Source of the DNA: UBA6382 sp963617965
Lineage (GTDB): Bacteria; Bacteroidota; Bacteroidia; Bacteroidales; Bacteroidaceae
Length of the DNA stretch: 64,000 nt
Assembly: GCA_963617965.1 (NCBI GenBank)
Contig: CAVEQO010000008.1
Coordinates: forward strand, 1-64,000
Direction of reading: 5' to 3'
A program made the translations under genes and the position numbers. Positions within the stretch are counted from its first letter, which is position 1, and every line of letters starts with the position of its first letter. Below the pieces are notes generated by a model. It saw only the letters and a list, made by a program, of their open reading frames with translations, was not told where the DNA came from and ran no database searches. Shown here piece by piece: positions 1 to 7,215 of the stretch.

Positions 1-54
1 TCTCTCCAGAAGGGCCGGATCTACATTGTCAACGGCAAGAAGATCAAGTTCTGA
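1..54 (+). CDS. 3' end of a gene with a T9SS-type sorting tail (partial)
   Basis: Only the last 17 codons and the stop of a gene entering from the left edge are visible. The reading frame ends in GRIYIVNGKKIKF. A final strand of the form G-x-Y-I-V-N-G-K-K just before the stop is characteristic of the type A C-terminal sorting domain of T9SS cargo, so the protein is probably exported and surface-attached or released. That fits the T9SS core genes at 52-58 kb. The catalytic part lies outside the window, so no function can be given. Confidence 0.6.
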   Translation, partial: SLQKGRIYIVNGKKIKF

Positions 55-174
55 TTTCTCTCCCCTTTTGCGGGGCGGTAGCCCCTGCAGGAAAGGACAA
101 CGTTCCGCATACCACACACCGCTGTGGCGTGCGGAACTCTTTTTGCCACACAGTGCAAAAAGACAGACGAGGTC

Positions 175-205
175 TTTGCCTGTTTCCATCTATCCGCTAA
201 TTTTG
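175..205 (+). promoter_or_regulatory. Bacteroidota sigma-A type promoter for the EamA gene
   Basis: TTTG at 175-178 is followed after 19 bases by TAATTTTG at 198-205, matching the -33 TTTG and -7 TAnnTTTG elements of Bacteroidota housekeeping promoters at the expected spacing. It lies about 30 bases upstream of the ATG at 236, which supports that start over a longer upstream reading. Confidence 0.7.
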
Positions 206-235
206 CACTCAAATTTGGGAAAAAGACATAAGAGG

Positions 236-1174
236 ATGAAAAACGTTTGCTGGAAAGGGCACTCTTCAATGTTGGGAGCCAATGTGCTGTGGGGGCTCAT
301 GTCGCCCGTGTCAAAGCTGGTCATGGCCGGCGGAGTCGTCTCTCCTTTCGTGGTGACAGACATGCGCATTGGCGGTGCCATGGTTCTGTTTTGGGTCGGA
401 TCTTTGTTTCAAAAACCGGAACACGTCAACCACAAGGATCTTCTTACCCTGTTCTTCGCCTCATTGTTTGCCATTGTGCTTAACCAGGGGAGTTTCATCT
501 TCGGTGTGAGCCTCAGTTCTCCGGGCGACGCTTCGATAATCACCACCAGCATGCCTTTGTGGGCCATGCTGCTGGCGGCCTATATTCTCAAGGAACCGAT
601 TACCGGAAGAAAGATTATGGGCATTGCAGCCGGGGCAAGCGGGGCCTTGCTGCTCATTATGGGCAGCCGTCACATAGCAGCGGGCTCCCCGTCAGGCAAC
701 GCCTATATATGGGGTGACCTGCTGGTATTGTTTGCCCAACTGTGCTACGCCTTCTATATCGTGAGGTACAAGAATTTCGTGAACAAGTACTCCCTGTTTA
801 CCATCATGAAGTGGATGTTTACTTATGCCTTCATTTTCACCTTGCCGTTTTCCGCTGGCGATCTGGTCCACACCGGGTGGGCGAACATGGACTTCACACA
901 CGTTGCCGGTCTTGCGTTTATCGTGGTAGGGGGTACTTTTATAAGTTATATGCTCATTGTCGTAGGACAGAAAAACCTCCGTCCTACCGTGGCGGGAATG
1001 TACAACTATGTGCAACCCATCGTGGCCTGTATGGTGGCTGTATGTTGGGGAATGGACTCGTTCAACACAACCAAAATAGTGGCCGTTGTCCTTATCTTCG
1101 GCGGGGTGTATCTGGTTACAACAAGCAAGAGCCGCAAAGATCTTCAGGAAGAACTTTGCGCAAAAAAAGAGTAA
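236..1174 (+). CDS. EamA/DMT-family transporter
   Basis: A 312-residue, strongly hydrophobic protein with about ten predicted membrane segments in two halves, the layout of EamA (drug/metabolite transporter) permeases. Recognisable pieces are the first helix with NVLWGLMSPVSKL, the end of the first repeat with ILKEPITGRKIMGIAAG, and a second-half YNYVQPIVAC segment. These are inner-membrane carriers for small metabolites or amino acids; the substrate cannot be predicted. The open frame extends upstream to base 26, but ATG 236 directly precedes the first helix and follows a good promoter. It converges on the WbqC-like gene. Confidence 0.85.
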   Translation: MKNVCWKGHSSMLGANVLWGLMSPVSKLVMAGGVVSPFVVTDMRIGGAMVLFWVGSLFQKPEHVNHKDLLTLFFASLFAIVLNQGSFIFGVSLSSPGDASIITTSMPLWAMLLAAYILKEPITGRKIMGIAAGASGALLLIMGSRHIAAGSPSGNAYIWGDLLVLFAQLCYAFYIVRYKNFVNKYSLFTIMKWMFTYAFIFTLPFSAGDLVHTGWANMDFTHVAGLAFIVVGGTFISYMLIVVGQKNLRPTVAGMYNYVQPIVACMVAVCWGMDSFNTTKIVAVVLIFGGVYLVTTSKSRKDLQEELCAKKE

Positions 1175-1217
1175 CGCGCATATGCGGTCTGCAGACCCGC
1201 AAGGACACGGGCGTTAC
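1171..1217. terminator. Hairpin-rich gap between convergent genes
   Basis: Two nested inverted repeats lie between the stops of the EamA and WbqC genes: GTAACGC at 1171-1177 pairs with GCGTTAC at 1211-1217, and the 12-base palindrome GGTCTGCAGACC lies inside. No clear T-run follows on either strand, so a role as a shared terminator is only plausible. Confidence 0.35.
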
Positions 1218-1229
1218 AAGCAACCGGAA

Positions 1230-1901
1230 TTATCCGTTTTGCTGTAACGCCATTGCTTTGGTATACCTGTGCAGAATCGTCAGAGCCTCAGGGCCCATGT
1301 TGAACAACAGGTCTACAATGCTCAGGTCGGGCACAAAACCGTGGCGAACGGCAAAAACCTGCCAATAGACAGTGTCCGAAGTTTCTCCTTGTCCTGCAAA
1401 TATGCCATTCAGGAAGCTCTGTTTCTTGGGCGTGACCGCGTTGCGCATATCAACGAAATCGCCCTCTTTCTCATAGGATGCAGTCAGAGAAATTTGCGGA
1501 TGCATATTTATGAGACCGCAAACGAGTTCTTGTAGCCGAAGATTGTAGTCAAACAGAAATGTTGTGGGCTTGTCCTCATAGAACGGTCTGAAATCATCTG
1601 CATAGTACTCAAAGAAAGGACTCTTGTCATAGGCTGACTGCAGGGCCTGCCAGTGCAGATGCCGCCAGTTGCCATGGTCGCTGATTTTGAGGTCGCATAT
1701 AGGGATCTTCTCCCCTCTGCTGTGTTCCACAGGAATCGTGAGCGGCATTGTGCCGTTTGCCGTCATTATATTGGCCCGGTTGCGGTAGGTCTGCTTAATG
1801 TAGTTTTCGTGCTGCTCGACAAGTACCGTGTCGTGAGACATCATCAGGCAGTAGTAGCTGACGGGGGCAAGATAGGCGGTTGAAAGACATACGGAGTTCA
1901 T
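1230..1901 (-). CDS. WbqC-like family protein
   Basis: A 223-residue protein of the WbqC-like family, named after a gene in an O-antigen cluster but biochemically uncharacterised. Typical features are the N-terminal STAYLAPVSYYCLMM stretch, the QTYRNRANIMTANG motif, and the W-R-H-L-H-W-Q-A-L-QSAYDKSPFFEYY region. A start at 1928 is possible in the frame, but it would fall inside the terminator hairpin of the alpha-galactosidase gene; the ATG at 1901 (MNSVCLSTAY) matches the usual family N terminus. It lies downstream of the alpha-galactosidase gene on the same strand but is separated by that hairpin. Confidence 0.85.
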   Translation of the reverse strand: MNSVCLSTAYLAPVSYYCLMMSHDTVLVEQHENYIKQTYRNRANIMTANGTMPLTIPVEHSRGEKIPICDLKISDHGNWRHLHWQALQSAYDKSPFFEYYADDFRPFYEDKPTTFLFDYNLRLQELVCGLINMHPQISLTASYEKEGDFVDMRNAVTPKKQSFLNGIFAGQGETSDTVYWQVFAVRHGFVPDLSIVDLLFNMGPEALTILHRYTKAMALQQNG

Positions 1902-1921
1902 TTCCGGAGAAATATGGAAAA

Positions 1922-1963
1922 CACGCAAAAAAGACCGGTCACGGAGAAGGCCTTTTTTGCGTG
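1922..1963 (-). terminator. Rho-independent terminator of the alpha-galactosidase gene
   Basis: A perfect 12-bp inverted repeat, CACGCAAAAAAG at 1922-1933 and CTTTTTTGCGTG at 1952-1963, lies 20 bases past the alpha-galactosidase stop. Read on the minus strand it gives a GC-containing stem ending in a run of six T's. Confidence 0.75.
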
Positions 1964-1982
1964 CGTGTCAGTTTGCGGATTC

Positions 1983-3548
1983 TCAGATTGCGTTCAGTTC
2001 AATGCAGTCAATGTCTGGTGCCCAGGTGTCCTGTTGTCCCAACCGAATTGAGTTCATTCCCTTGTTGAGCTTTATGCGGAAAGTCTTGCTGCTGACACTC
2101 TCCCAATTCTTGCCGGCAAGCTTTTCAGTATGCGGCGTTTCGCCATTGACGGATATCGCCAGAGGGCGTTCCTCGCCGCATATATACTTGACGGTAAGTT
2201 CGTACTCTCCGCCGTTTTTGGAGTATACCTGTTTCCACTCCATATAGTTGTCCTTGTTGTTGCCAAGGTCGTTGACCACAACACCGTTTGACGCGCCTTC
2301 TCTCGGCACGTAGTTGGCGGTACGGGCACCAGTAAGCTCCTGATAGCATTTCATCCAAGCCTGCTCGGCCTCATATTTCCTTGGTTCGCAGCGGCTGTCA
2401 CCGGTAGCGACAAACACTTGTGACCCGTGTGCCGGAACAGTAACCTTGAAACTTCCGCTTACGGAAGCGGCGAACGGCTTGTGGTTGACGATGTCGCGCA
2501 AAGCTATGTTGCCGTCATATCCGATATTCGCCACGCTCACCTCAATGGTTTGTTCCCGGTCTGATAGATTGGTGACACACACGGCCCTCTCCTTGCCACG
2601 CACTTTCTTGAGGTCTTTGGCAAACACATACACGTCATCCTGACGCTGCACCACGGGAGCCCCGATGCCGAGAACATCCTGGTTGATTGCGATAAGCTCC
2701 TTGTTCTTCAAGAGATTGAGCGAAAATTCGGGAATTTGGCTCATATCGCAGCCTATGAGCAGCGGGCTGCTGAGTATGCACCATACTGCCATGTGGGTAA
2801 TCTCCTCGTCGGGGGTCAGCGTGCGCCCTATCTCAAGCATATCCATATCGTTGTAATGCCCGTCGTGGACATACTCCGAAAGATACAGGTTCTCCTTGAT
2901 AATGGAGCGAACGGATGCCCAAGCACAGTAGATATCGCCAGTCGTGCGCCAGGAATCCGCCCAGTCGCTTACCCAAGTGCCGGGATAAGCCCAACGGCAG
3001 ATATTGAACACCACGTCTTTTTTCTTCACGTGGTCGCGGATAGCCTGAATGATTTTGGTGTACTGCTCCTTCTCGTCAAGGTTGAGCTGACGCCCGCCGC
3101 AATAGTCTACCTTCACGAAATCATAGTCCCATGTGTCAAAAAACAGGATGTTGTCCTCCACTTCATAGCCATAGTAGCCAATGTCCTTAGAACCGCCGCA
3201 GGCGTTGGCTCCGGCATCGGAATATATGCCGGCCTTCAGCCCCAGCTTGTGAATTTCGTCTGCCACATAGCGCATTCCATGCGGGAAACGGTCCTCGCGC
3301 ACTCCGAGAGCCTTGGTTTCCTTATTGTGCGGAAGAAAATAGCCGTCATCAATGTTGATGTATTTGTAGCCCGCCTTTGCCAGACCGGTCTTGACCATTG
3401 CCTCGGCCTGACCAAGGATGACGTCTTCGTTGATGTTGAGGGCAAAAGTGTTCCACGAGCTCCACCCCATTGTGGGCGGACGGAACGCAAGCGTTGGCAA
3501 TGACACACATGCGCCGAGCGCAAACGCTATAACTGATGATGTTTTCAT
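1983..3548 (-). CDS. Secreted alpha-galactosidase, GH27, with C-terminal carbohydrate-binding domain
   Basis: A 521-residue enzyme with a signal peptide at residues 1-22 and a GH27 alpha-galactosidase domain starting with PPTMGWSSWNTF. The predicted catalytic nucleophile is Asp148 in DFVKVDYC and the acid/base is Asp205 in SWRTTGDI; the substrate pocket motif YINIDDGY is present. GH27 enzymes release terminal alpha-linked galactose with retention. The last 130 or so residues (KYEAEQAW onward, ending PDIDCIEL) look like a CBM6/CBM35-type beta-sandwich. The start at 3548 is chosen because it begins the signal peptide; the 14 upstream codons look like leader. It probably acts in the periplasm or at the surface on galactosides. 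Confidence 0.93.
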   Translation of the reverse strand: MKTSSVIAFALGACVSLPTLAFRPPTMGWSSWNTFALNINEDVILGQAEAMVKTGLAKAGYKYINIDDGYFLPHNKETKALGVREDRFPHGMRYVADEIHKLGLKAGIYSDAGANACGGSKDIGYYGYEVEDNILFFDTWDYDFVKVDYCGGRQLNLDEKEQYTKIIQAIRDHVKKKDVVFNICRWAYPGTWVSDWADSWRTTGDIYCAWASVRSIIKENLYLSEYVHDGHYNDMDMLEIGRTLTPDEEITHMAVWCILSSPLLIGCDMSQIPEFSLNLLKNKELIAINQDVLGIGAPVVQRQDDVYVFAKDLKKVRGKERAVCVTNLSDREQTIEVSVANIGYDGNIALRDIVNHKPFAASVSGSFKVTVPAHGSQVFVATGDSRCEPRKYEAEQAWMKCYQELTGARTANYVPREGASNGVVVNDLGNNKDNYMEWKQVYSKNGGEYELTVKYICGEERPLAISVNGETPHTEKLAGKNWESVSSKTFRIKLNKGMNSIRLGQQDTWAPDIDCIELNAI

Positions 3549-3578
3549 ATCGCTATTGTTTGAATATTGTTTCCTGCA

Positions 3579-3586
3579 CAAAGATA
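3579..3586 (-). promoter_or_regulatory. Putative -7 element for the alpha-galactosidase gene
   Basis: On the minus strand TATCTTTG fits the TAnnTTTG -7 consensus, about 30 bases upstream of the ATG at 3548. No clear TTTG is found at the ideal distance upstream, so this is a partial match. Confidence 0.4.
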
Positions 3587-3638
3587 ACAAAAAAAGATAA
3601 TTTCTCTTGAACCATTAGCCAAAATAAAATTTTTTGCG

Positions 3639-3646
3639 TACTTTTG
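3639..3646 (+). promoter_or_regulatory. Putative -7 element for the tRNA gene
   Basis: TACTTTTG fits TAnnTTTG, about 50 bases upstream of the mature tRNA 5' end. The -33 element is not obvious. Confidence 0.45.
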
Positions 3647-3695
3647 CACCGTGTGATTGACCACTGCATACCATCGGTGTGTTTTTTCATACAAC

Positions 3696-3769
3696 GGACT
3701 TGTAGCTCAGTTGGTTAGAGCAACAGACTCATAATCTGGAGGTCATAGGTTCAAGCCCTATCTGGTCCA
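3696..3769 (+). tRNA. tRNA-Met (anticodon CAT)
   Basis: A complete cloverleaf can be drawn: acceptor GGACTTG with CTGGTCC, D stem GCTC/GAGC, anticodon loop CTCATAA with anticodon CAT, and T stem ATAGG/CCTAT around TTCAAGC. The acceptor has one T-T mismatch at position 6-67, and CCA is not encoded. It is likely the elongator tRNA-Met; a CAT tRNA can also be tRNA-Ile after lysidine modification, and the sequence alone does not exclude that. The first U of the G-C-rich initiator pattern (C1-A72 mismatch) is absent, so it is not the initiator. Confidence 0.9.
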
Positions 3770-3780
3770 CACTGAAAATG

Positions 3781-3811
3781 AAGCGGTTACGAAATTCGTA
3801 ACCGCTTTTTT
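3781..3811 (+). terminator. Rho-independent terminator after the tRNA
   Basis: A perfect 12-bp stem (AAGCGGTTACGA and TCGTAACCGCTT around a 3-base loop) is followed by T residues. It ends 42 bases past the tRNA. Confidence 0.85.
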
Positions 3812-3819
3812 CGTATGGT

Positions 3820-3841
3820 TGCGTAAACAATGCGTAAACAA
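3820..3841. repeat. Tandem 11-bp direct repeat near the tRNA
   Basis: TGCGTAAACAA occurs twice back to back at 3820-3830 and 3831-3841, right after the tRNA terminator. Short direct repeats beside a tRNA can be recombinase core or arm sites left by an integrated element. No integrase gene is in the window, so this is only a suggestion. Confidence 0.5.
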
Positions 3842-3992
3842 ACGGCTTGAGGCTCACCCGGGTTCAGTAGAAATTTAGTGGGGATAGGCGTATATGTTTG
3901 CTGTGCGGAAAAGACACACTCTGCATAGCCTCATGGACGTTTAAAATGCTGATGCGGCAAATTTTCTGCTTGTTCCGGCAAAAAATCCGCTT

Positions 3993-4100
3993 GATCTTAC
4001 GGATGCGTTTCGCCCGAAACCCTGTCGCGTTTCGGCGGAAACGGACAACCGTTCCGCCCGGAGTGGAGCTCCGTTTCGGGCGGAACGCATCCGTAAGATC
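3993..4100. repeat. Large imperfect palindrome (REP/MITE-like element)
   Basis: A 28-base arm at 3993-4020 (beginning GATCTTACGGATGCG) is repeated inverted at 4073-4100 with a single mismatch, giving a long stem. The 52-base interior is itself built from related GTTTCGGCGGAAACGG and CCGTTCCGCCCGG segments that can form inner hairpins. The layout resembles a palindromic repetitive element or a small non-autonomous transposable element. No second copy was noticed in this window. Confidence 0.7.
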
Positions 4101-4316
4101 AACACTTTTCTCCGTTGTCTCAAGCTTTTTTTCTTTCCGCACGGGCTTTTCACGGACGACAACAAATCACCAGTGTTTTCAAAATCCATCTGTCTTCATC
4201 GTATATACTCCATTCAACCTGCCGTGCTCTTCCGTCCATTTGATCCGGAAGAATAGTGTTTTCTGCTATGTCCAAGATTTTTTGTTGGAACATAGGGAAT
4301 TGTCACATAAAAACTT

Positions 4317-4324
4317 TACCTTTG
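4317..4324 (+). promoter_or_regulatory. Putative -7 element upstream of the TonB-domain gene
   Basis: TACCTTTG fits TAnnTTTG. It would give a leader of about 185 bases before the ATG at 4514, which is long; the -33 element is weak. Confidence 0.35.
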
Positions 4325-4513
4325 TGATGTCTATACTCATACCGAAAGCCCCGACGGGCAGAGGTTGGGCAGACGTATACATAACAAGGCGTAACTGTAC
4401 GCTTTGGATTTGACTTGTTAGAACTTCGCAAACACTACGGATTGTCAAAAACAAAGCAACGGGAACGTCCTGTGGGGTGTATTGTAATGAAATAAACCAC
4501 AAAAAATCAGAGT

Positions 4514-5503
4514 ATGAGAACTTTTTTGTTATCAGGCCTCCTGTCCTTGTTCGCTATTAGTGTTTTTGCGCAGAGTGGCGACAGCGATTGGAGTTGGCTG
4601 GACACTCAGGAATGGGAAAGAGTCTGCAGGTATTATCCTGATGAGGTTGAATTCAAGCAATACACCGCACACCCCGAGTATCGGGTCGTTGGCGATCATG
4701 TCTACGACACGGAAGGGAAATTGGTGTATACAACTTCTCATGTCCTGTCTGACAGACCTTTATCCGTGGAAACAGGTTTTATGAGGGCTTTATGCCTCCG
4801 CGATTTCGAAAACAACAAATATCATTTCAGGAACCAAAGTAACGTGGCTGTTGTCAAAGATATAATAAACAGACTTAGACCAGGTATTCTTGTCCGTCCT
4901 GACAACAAAGAAGAAGAGAAACCGTGCCAATACGTTAACCAACTGGCACAAGATAACCGTGCAGCGGTAGAAGCCCTGACCATACTGGATACGACCCGGC
5001 TCGACAACAACATCATCAGGTATTCCCTTGGCTATAATGATACCATCCGCTATCAGGAGACTTTCAGTTTTGTCGGGAACGGACGATACAAGGCAAAGGA
5101 GACAATGCAATCAAGACTGGTGAGCATCCCTATAAAAAAACGAGAAAAAACCGGGAAGCCGGAAACGACACAAGATAACGAGACCGCCAAGGTCTTCACC
5201 TTTGTGGAGCAGATGCCCGTATTCCCCGGCGGCGAACAGACTCTGCAGAAGTATATTCTGGATCACTTCAAATATCCTCAGGTTTCGCTTGAAGACGGAG
5301 TGCAGGGTACGATTATGGTGCGTTTCGTGGTAAAGGAAAACGGTTCTGTCGGCGAAGTGCAAATCCTCAAGGGTCTTGACGAATATTGCAACAAGGAAGC
5401 CAAACGGGTTGTTTCAAATTTGCCCCGCTTCACTCCCGGTCGCCATAATGGCAAGCCAGTAAAGGTTTGGTACCAGATTCCGGTAAGGGTTGCTTTTGAA
5501 TAA
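4514..5503 (+). CDS. Exported protein with a C-terminal TonB domain
   Basis: A 329-residue protein beginning with a signal peptide (MRTFLLSGLLSLFAISVFAQ). Residues of about 1-225 show no domain I recognise. The last 100 residues form a TonB C-terminal domain: EQMPVFPGGEQTLQKYI, HFKYP, GTIMVRFVVKENGSVGEVQI, and FTPGRHNGKPVKVWYQIPV. TonB proteins normally pass inner-membrane energy to outer-membrane receptors, but they keep an N-terminal membrane anchor and a Pro-rich linker, both missing here. It may be a periplasmic accessory protein that uses the same fold. The next gene downstream, an acyltransferase, is 290 bases away, so a shared transcript is uncertain. Confidence 0.8.
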   Translation: MRTFLLSGLLSLFAISVFAQSGDSDWSWLDTQEWERVCRYYPDEVEFKQYTAHPEYRVVGDHVYDTEGKLVYTTSHVLSDRPLSVETGFMRALCLRDFENNKYHFRNQSNVAVVKDIINRLRPGILVRPDNKEEEKPCQYVNQLAQDNRAAVEALTILDTTRLDNNIIRYSLGYNDTIRYQETFSFVGNGRYKAKETMQSRLVSIPIKKREKTGKPETTQDNETAKVFTFVEQMPVFPGGEQTLQKYILDHFKYPQVSLEDGVQGTIMVRFVVKENGSVGEVQILKGLDEYCNKEAKRVVSNLPRFTPGRHNGKPVKVWYQIPVRVAFE

Positions 5504-5796
5504 GTATACCCGTTGGCGGAATTAATTTAGTGCATACTTTGTTCTGCCGAGGGGCTTGTTGTCGATGAAGTCTACATCTTGCAGAATGGCAAGTGTACTG
5601 ATTTTGCCTGTGATTCCGGCAAACAAACCATTCGTTATTTTCGGGCTTATATGACTTTTTGTATTTTAGCGGACAGAATGTTTAAGAAAGAAGCATTAAC
5701 TTCGCCATAGATACAGAAAATCACCAACGGACTGAACGGATATCACCGGAACACGCAGCTGGCAGATGAAAATGTAAATGCAAAAAAACAAATAAA
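5504..5796. other. Intergenic stretch upstream of the acyltransferase
   Basis: No supported gene. A short plus-strand frame just before the acyltransferase start reads KITNGLNGYHRNTQLADENVN, possibly a worn-down gene tail that I do not recognise. The AAAAAAACAAATAAA run just before the ATG at 5797 is the A-rich initiation context common in this phylum. Confidence 0.4.
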
Positions 5797-6827
5797 ATGA
5801 CACAGATTATTACCCCCCCCTAAAGCAAGGCTCCGGCCGCATTGAGTACATAGACGCAATGAGAGGTTTTACTATGCTTCTCGTAGTGTTTGGTCACGTT
5901 TCTTGGTTCACTAAGAGTTCAGACTTGATGTGGGCAGGTATTTTTGGAGAATTCCGCATGCCTCTGTTTTTCTTCGTAAGCGGTTTCGTCTTTTACAAGG
6001 CAACGAGGATTTGGCATCTCCGCGAGATTGCAGGTTTCTTTAGGAAAAAGCTGCCGATACAGCTGATATTCCCTTTCATTTGCCTGTGCCTGTATTTGGC
6101 AATATACCGATACCAAGGCTTGGAAGAGGCTTTATTTGGTGTATACAAGGGAGGATACTGGTTTACCTTCGTACTGCTGGAGTTTTATGTGTTCTATATA
6201 CTGTTGAGTGCGCTGCTTCCTCTAAAAGGAAAGTTTGAAGATATGGCTTTTGTGCTGTACGGGCTGTTGTTTTACGTTGGAATGAACCACTTGGAACCCT
6301 TGATGCCGGGCTGGCACGAATGCTCAATATGCCGTCTGTTGTCCATGTCTCATTGGGATCTTTTCCTGTTCTTTGTGTTGGGCACGCTGGCGAGGAAACA
6401 TTTCTCCAAGTTTGTGCTGCTGATAGAGAATGACCTTGTTGTAATCTCGTGTATCGCGGTATTTGTTGGAGCCAATATGCCGGGTATGGGTAGGGCTCAT
6501 GTCGTATGCTCTTTGCCGGGAGTGTTGCTTGTATTCGCTTTCTTCCGGCGCTACCAAGAGAGCTTTACACAACAGAAAAGATTGGGAAGGACACTTCAAT
6601 ATGTAGGTCGCAGGACGCTGGACATTTACCTTCTTCATTATTTCTTTTTGATGATGAATGACTGTTCGGTGTTAAGTCCTTACCTCACAAAAATGCCTGT
6701 GCTCGCTCTTTTCGTCGAGTTGGCGTTCTCTGCGTTGATAATAGCATTGTGTCTTCTCTTGTCAAACATTCTCAGATTGAGTCCTTTCATCGCCCGCTAT
6801 TTCTTGGGGGCGAAGGTTAAGCGTTAG
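5797..6827 (+). CDS. Acyltransferase 3 family membrane protein, out of frame across a C8 tract
   Basis: The frame from 5859 to 6827 gives 322 residues with about ten membrane helices and the acyltransferase 3 start motif GFTMLLVVFGHVSW; the family moves acetyl or similar groups onto surface sugars. The family's usual N terminus (RIEYIDAMRG) is encoded just upstream, and a well-placed ATG lies at 5797, but the run of eight C's at 5813-5820 puts a TAA after eight codons. With nine C's the ATG would read straight into the family sequence (MTQIITPPLKQGSGRIEYID). As sequenced, only a shortened protein from ATG 5859 could be made. The 3' end abuts a transposase remnant. Phase variation, a fixed mutation or a sequencing error would all explain it. 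Confidence 0.75.
5813..5820 (+). repeat. C8 homopolymer tract in the acyltransferase start region
   Basis: Eight consecutive C's directly behind codons for M-T-Q-I-I-T. Tracts of this kind change length by slipped-strand mispairing. Nine (or six) C's restore the frame to the acyltransferase body, eight end in TAA at 5821-5823, and seven end at a TGA further on. Confidence 0.85.
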
Positions 6828-7090
6828 GAAGCTGTAAAGCCCGTCGCCAGCCAATGAAACATGTAAACCTGTGGCATTTCAGAAGCTTCTTCCCCTTTGC
6901 TTCAGCCTTACGCACCTCGTCCAGTCTTTTGTTGGCTTCCTGAACCACATGGAATTTGTCATACACGATATGTGCATTTGGCAGATACTGTGTGCAGCCG
7001 GAAGTAAACGCTTTGGACATTTCCATTGCCACAACTCCGATGAGTGACGGGGCACCTCAATGCTCTACAAGCCATTCGGAAAACATGGAG
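6817..7090 (-). mobile_element. Remnant of an ISL3-type transposase
   Basis: On the minus strand the segment reads GVVAMEMSKAFTSGCTQYLP, then NAHIVYDKFHVVQEANKRL and DEVRKAEAKGKKLLK, the core of DDE transposases of the ISL3 family (A-M-D-M-S...F-D-K-F-H-V-V). Just upstream in the same frame WLVEH is followed by a stop at the place where the family usually continues, and neither the N-terminal zinc/DNA-binding part nor the C-terminal third is present. The piece covers well under half of a normal ISL3 transposase and its end overlaps the 3' end of the acyltransferase, so it is a dead fragment. Terminal inverted repeats were not found. Confidence 0.7.
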
Positions 7091-7215
7091 AAGACAAATT
7101 CAGACATATTGAAAAAACAGCATATTGGTATCCATGACTTCAAAGGCAACAAACTTTCAATGAATTGACACAGGCGTTACCCATACGATTCAATACAGCC
7201 CCATTATTTTTTTGT

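Larger units (their letters stand above)
3842..4513. other. Intergenic stretch without a supported gene
   Basis: Apart from the 108-bp palindromic element at 3993-4100 and a -7 element at 4317, no convincing gene is seen. Open frames crossing the palindrome on both strands merely translate the repeat. A short plus-strand frame ending at 4495 reads ELRKHYGLSKTKQRERPVG near its end and could be the tail of a lost gene, but I do not recognise it. Confidence 0.5.

Noticed and set aside
3898..4413. A 171-codon plus-strand frame and minus-strand partners over the palindrome
   Set aside because: The translations only reflect the repeat; no start context or family match supports them.
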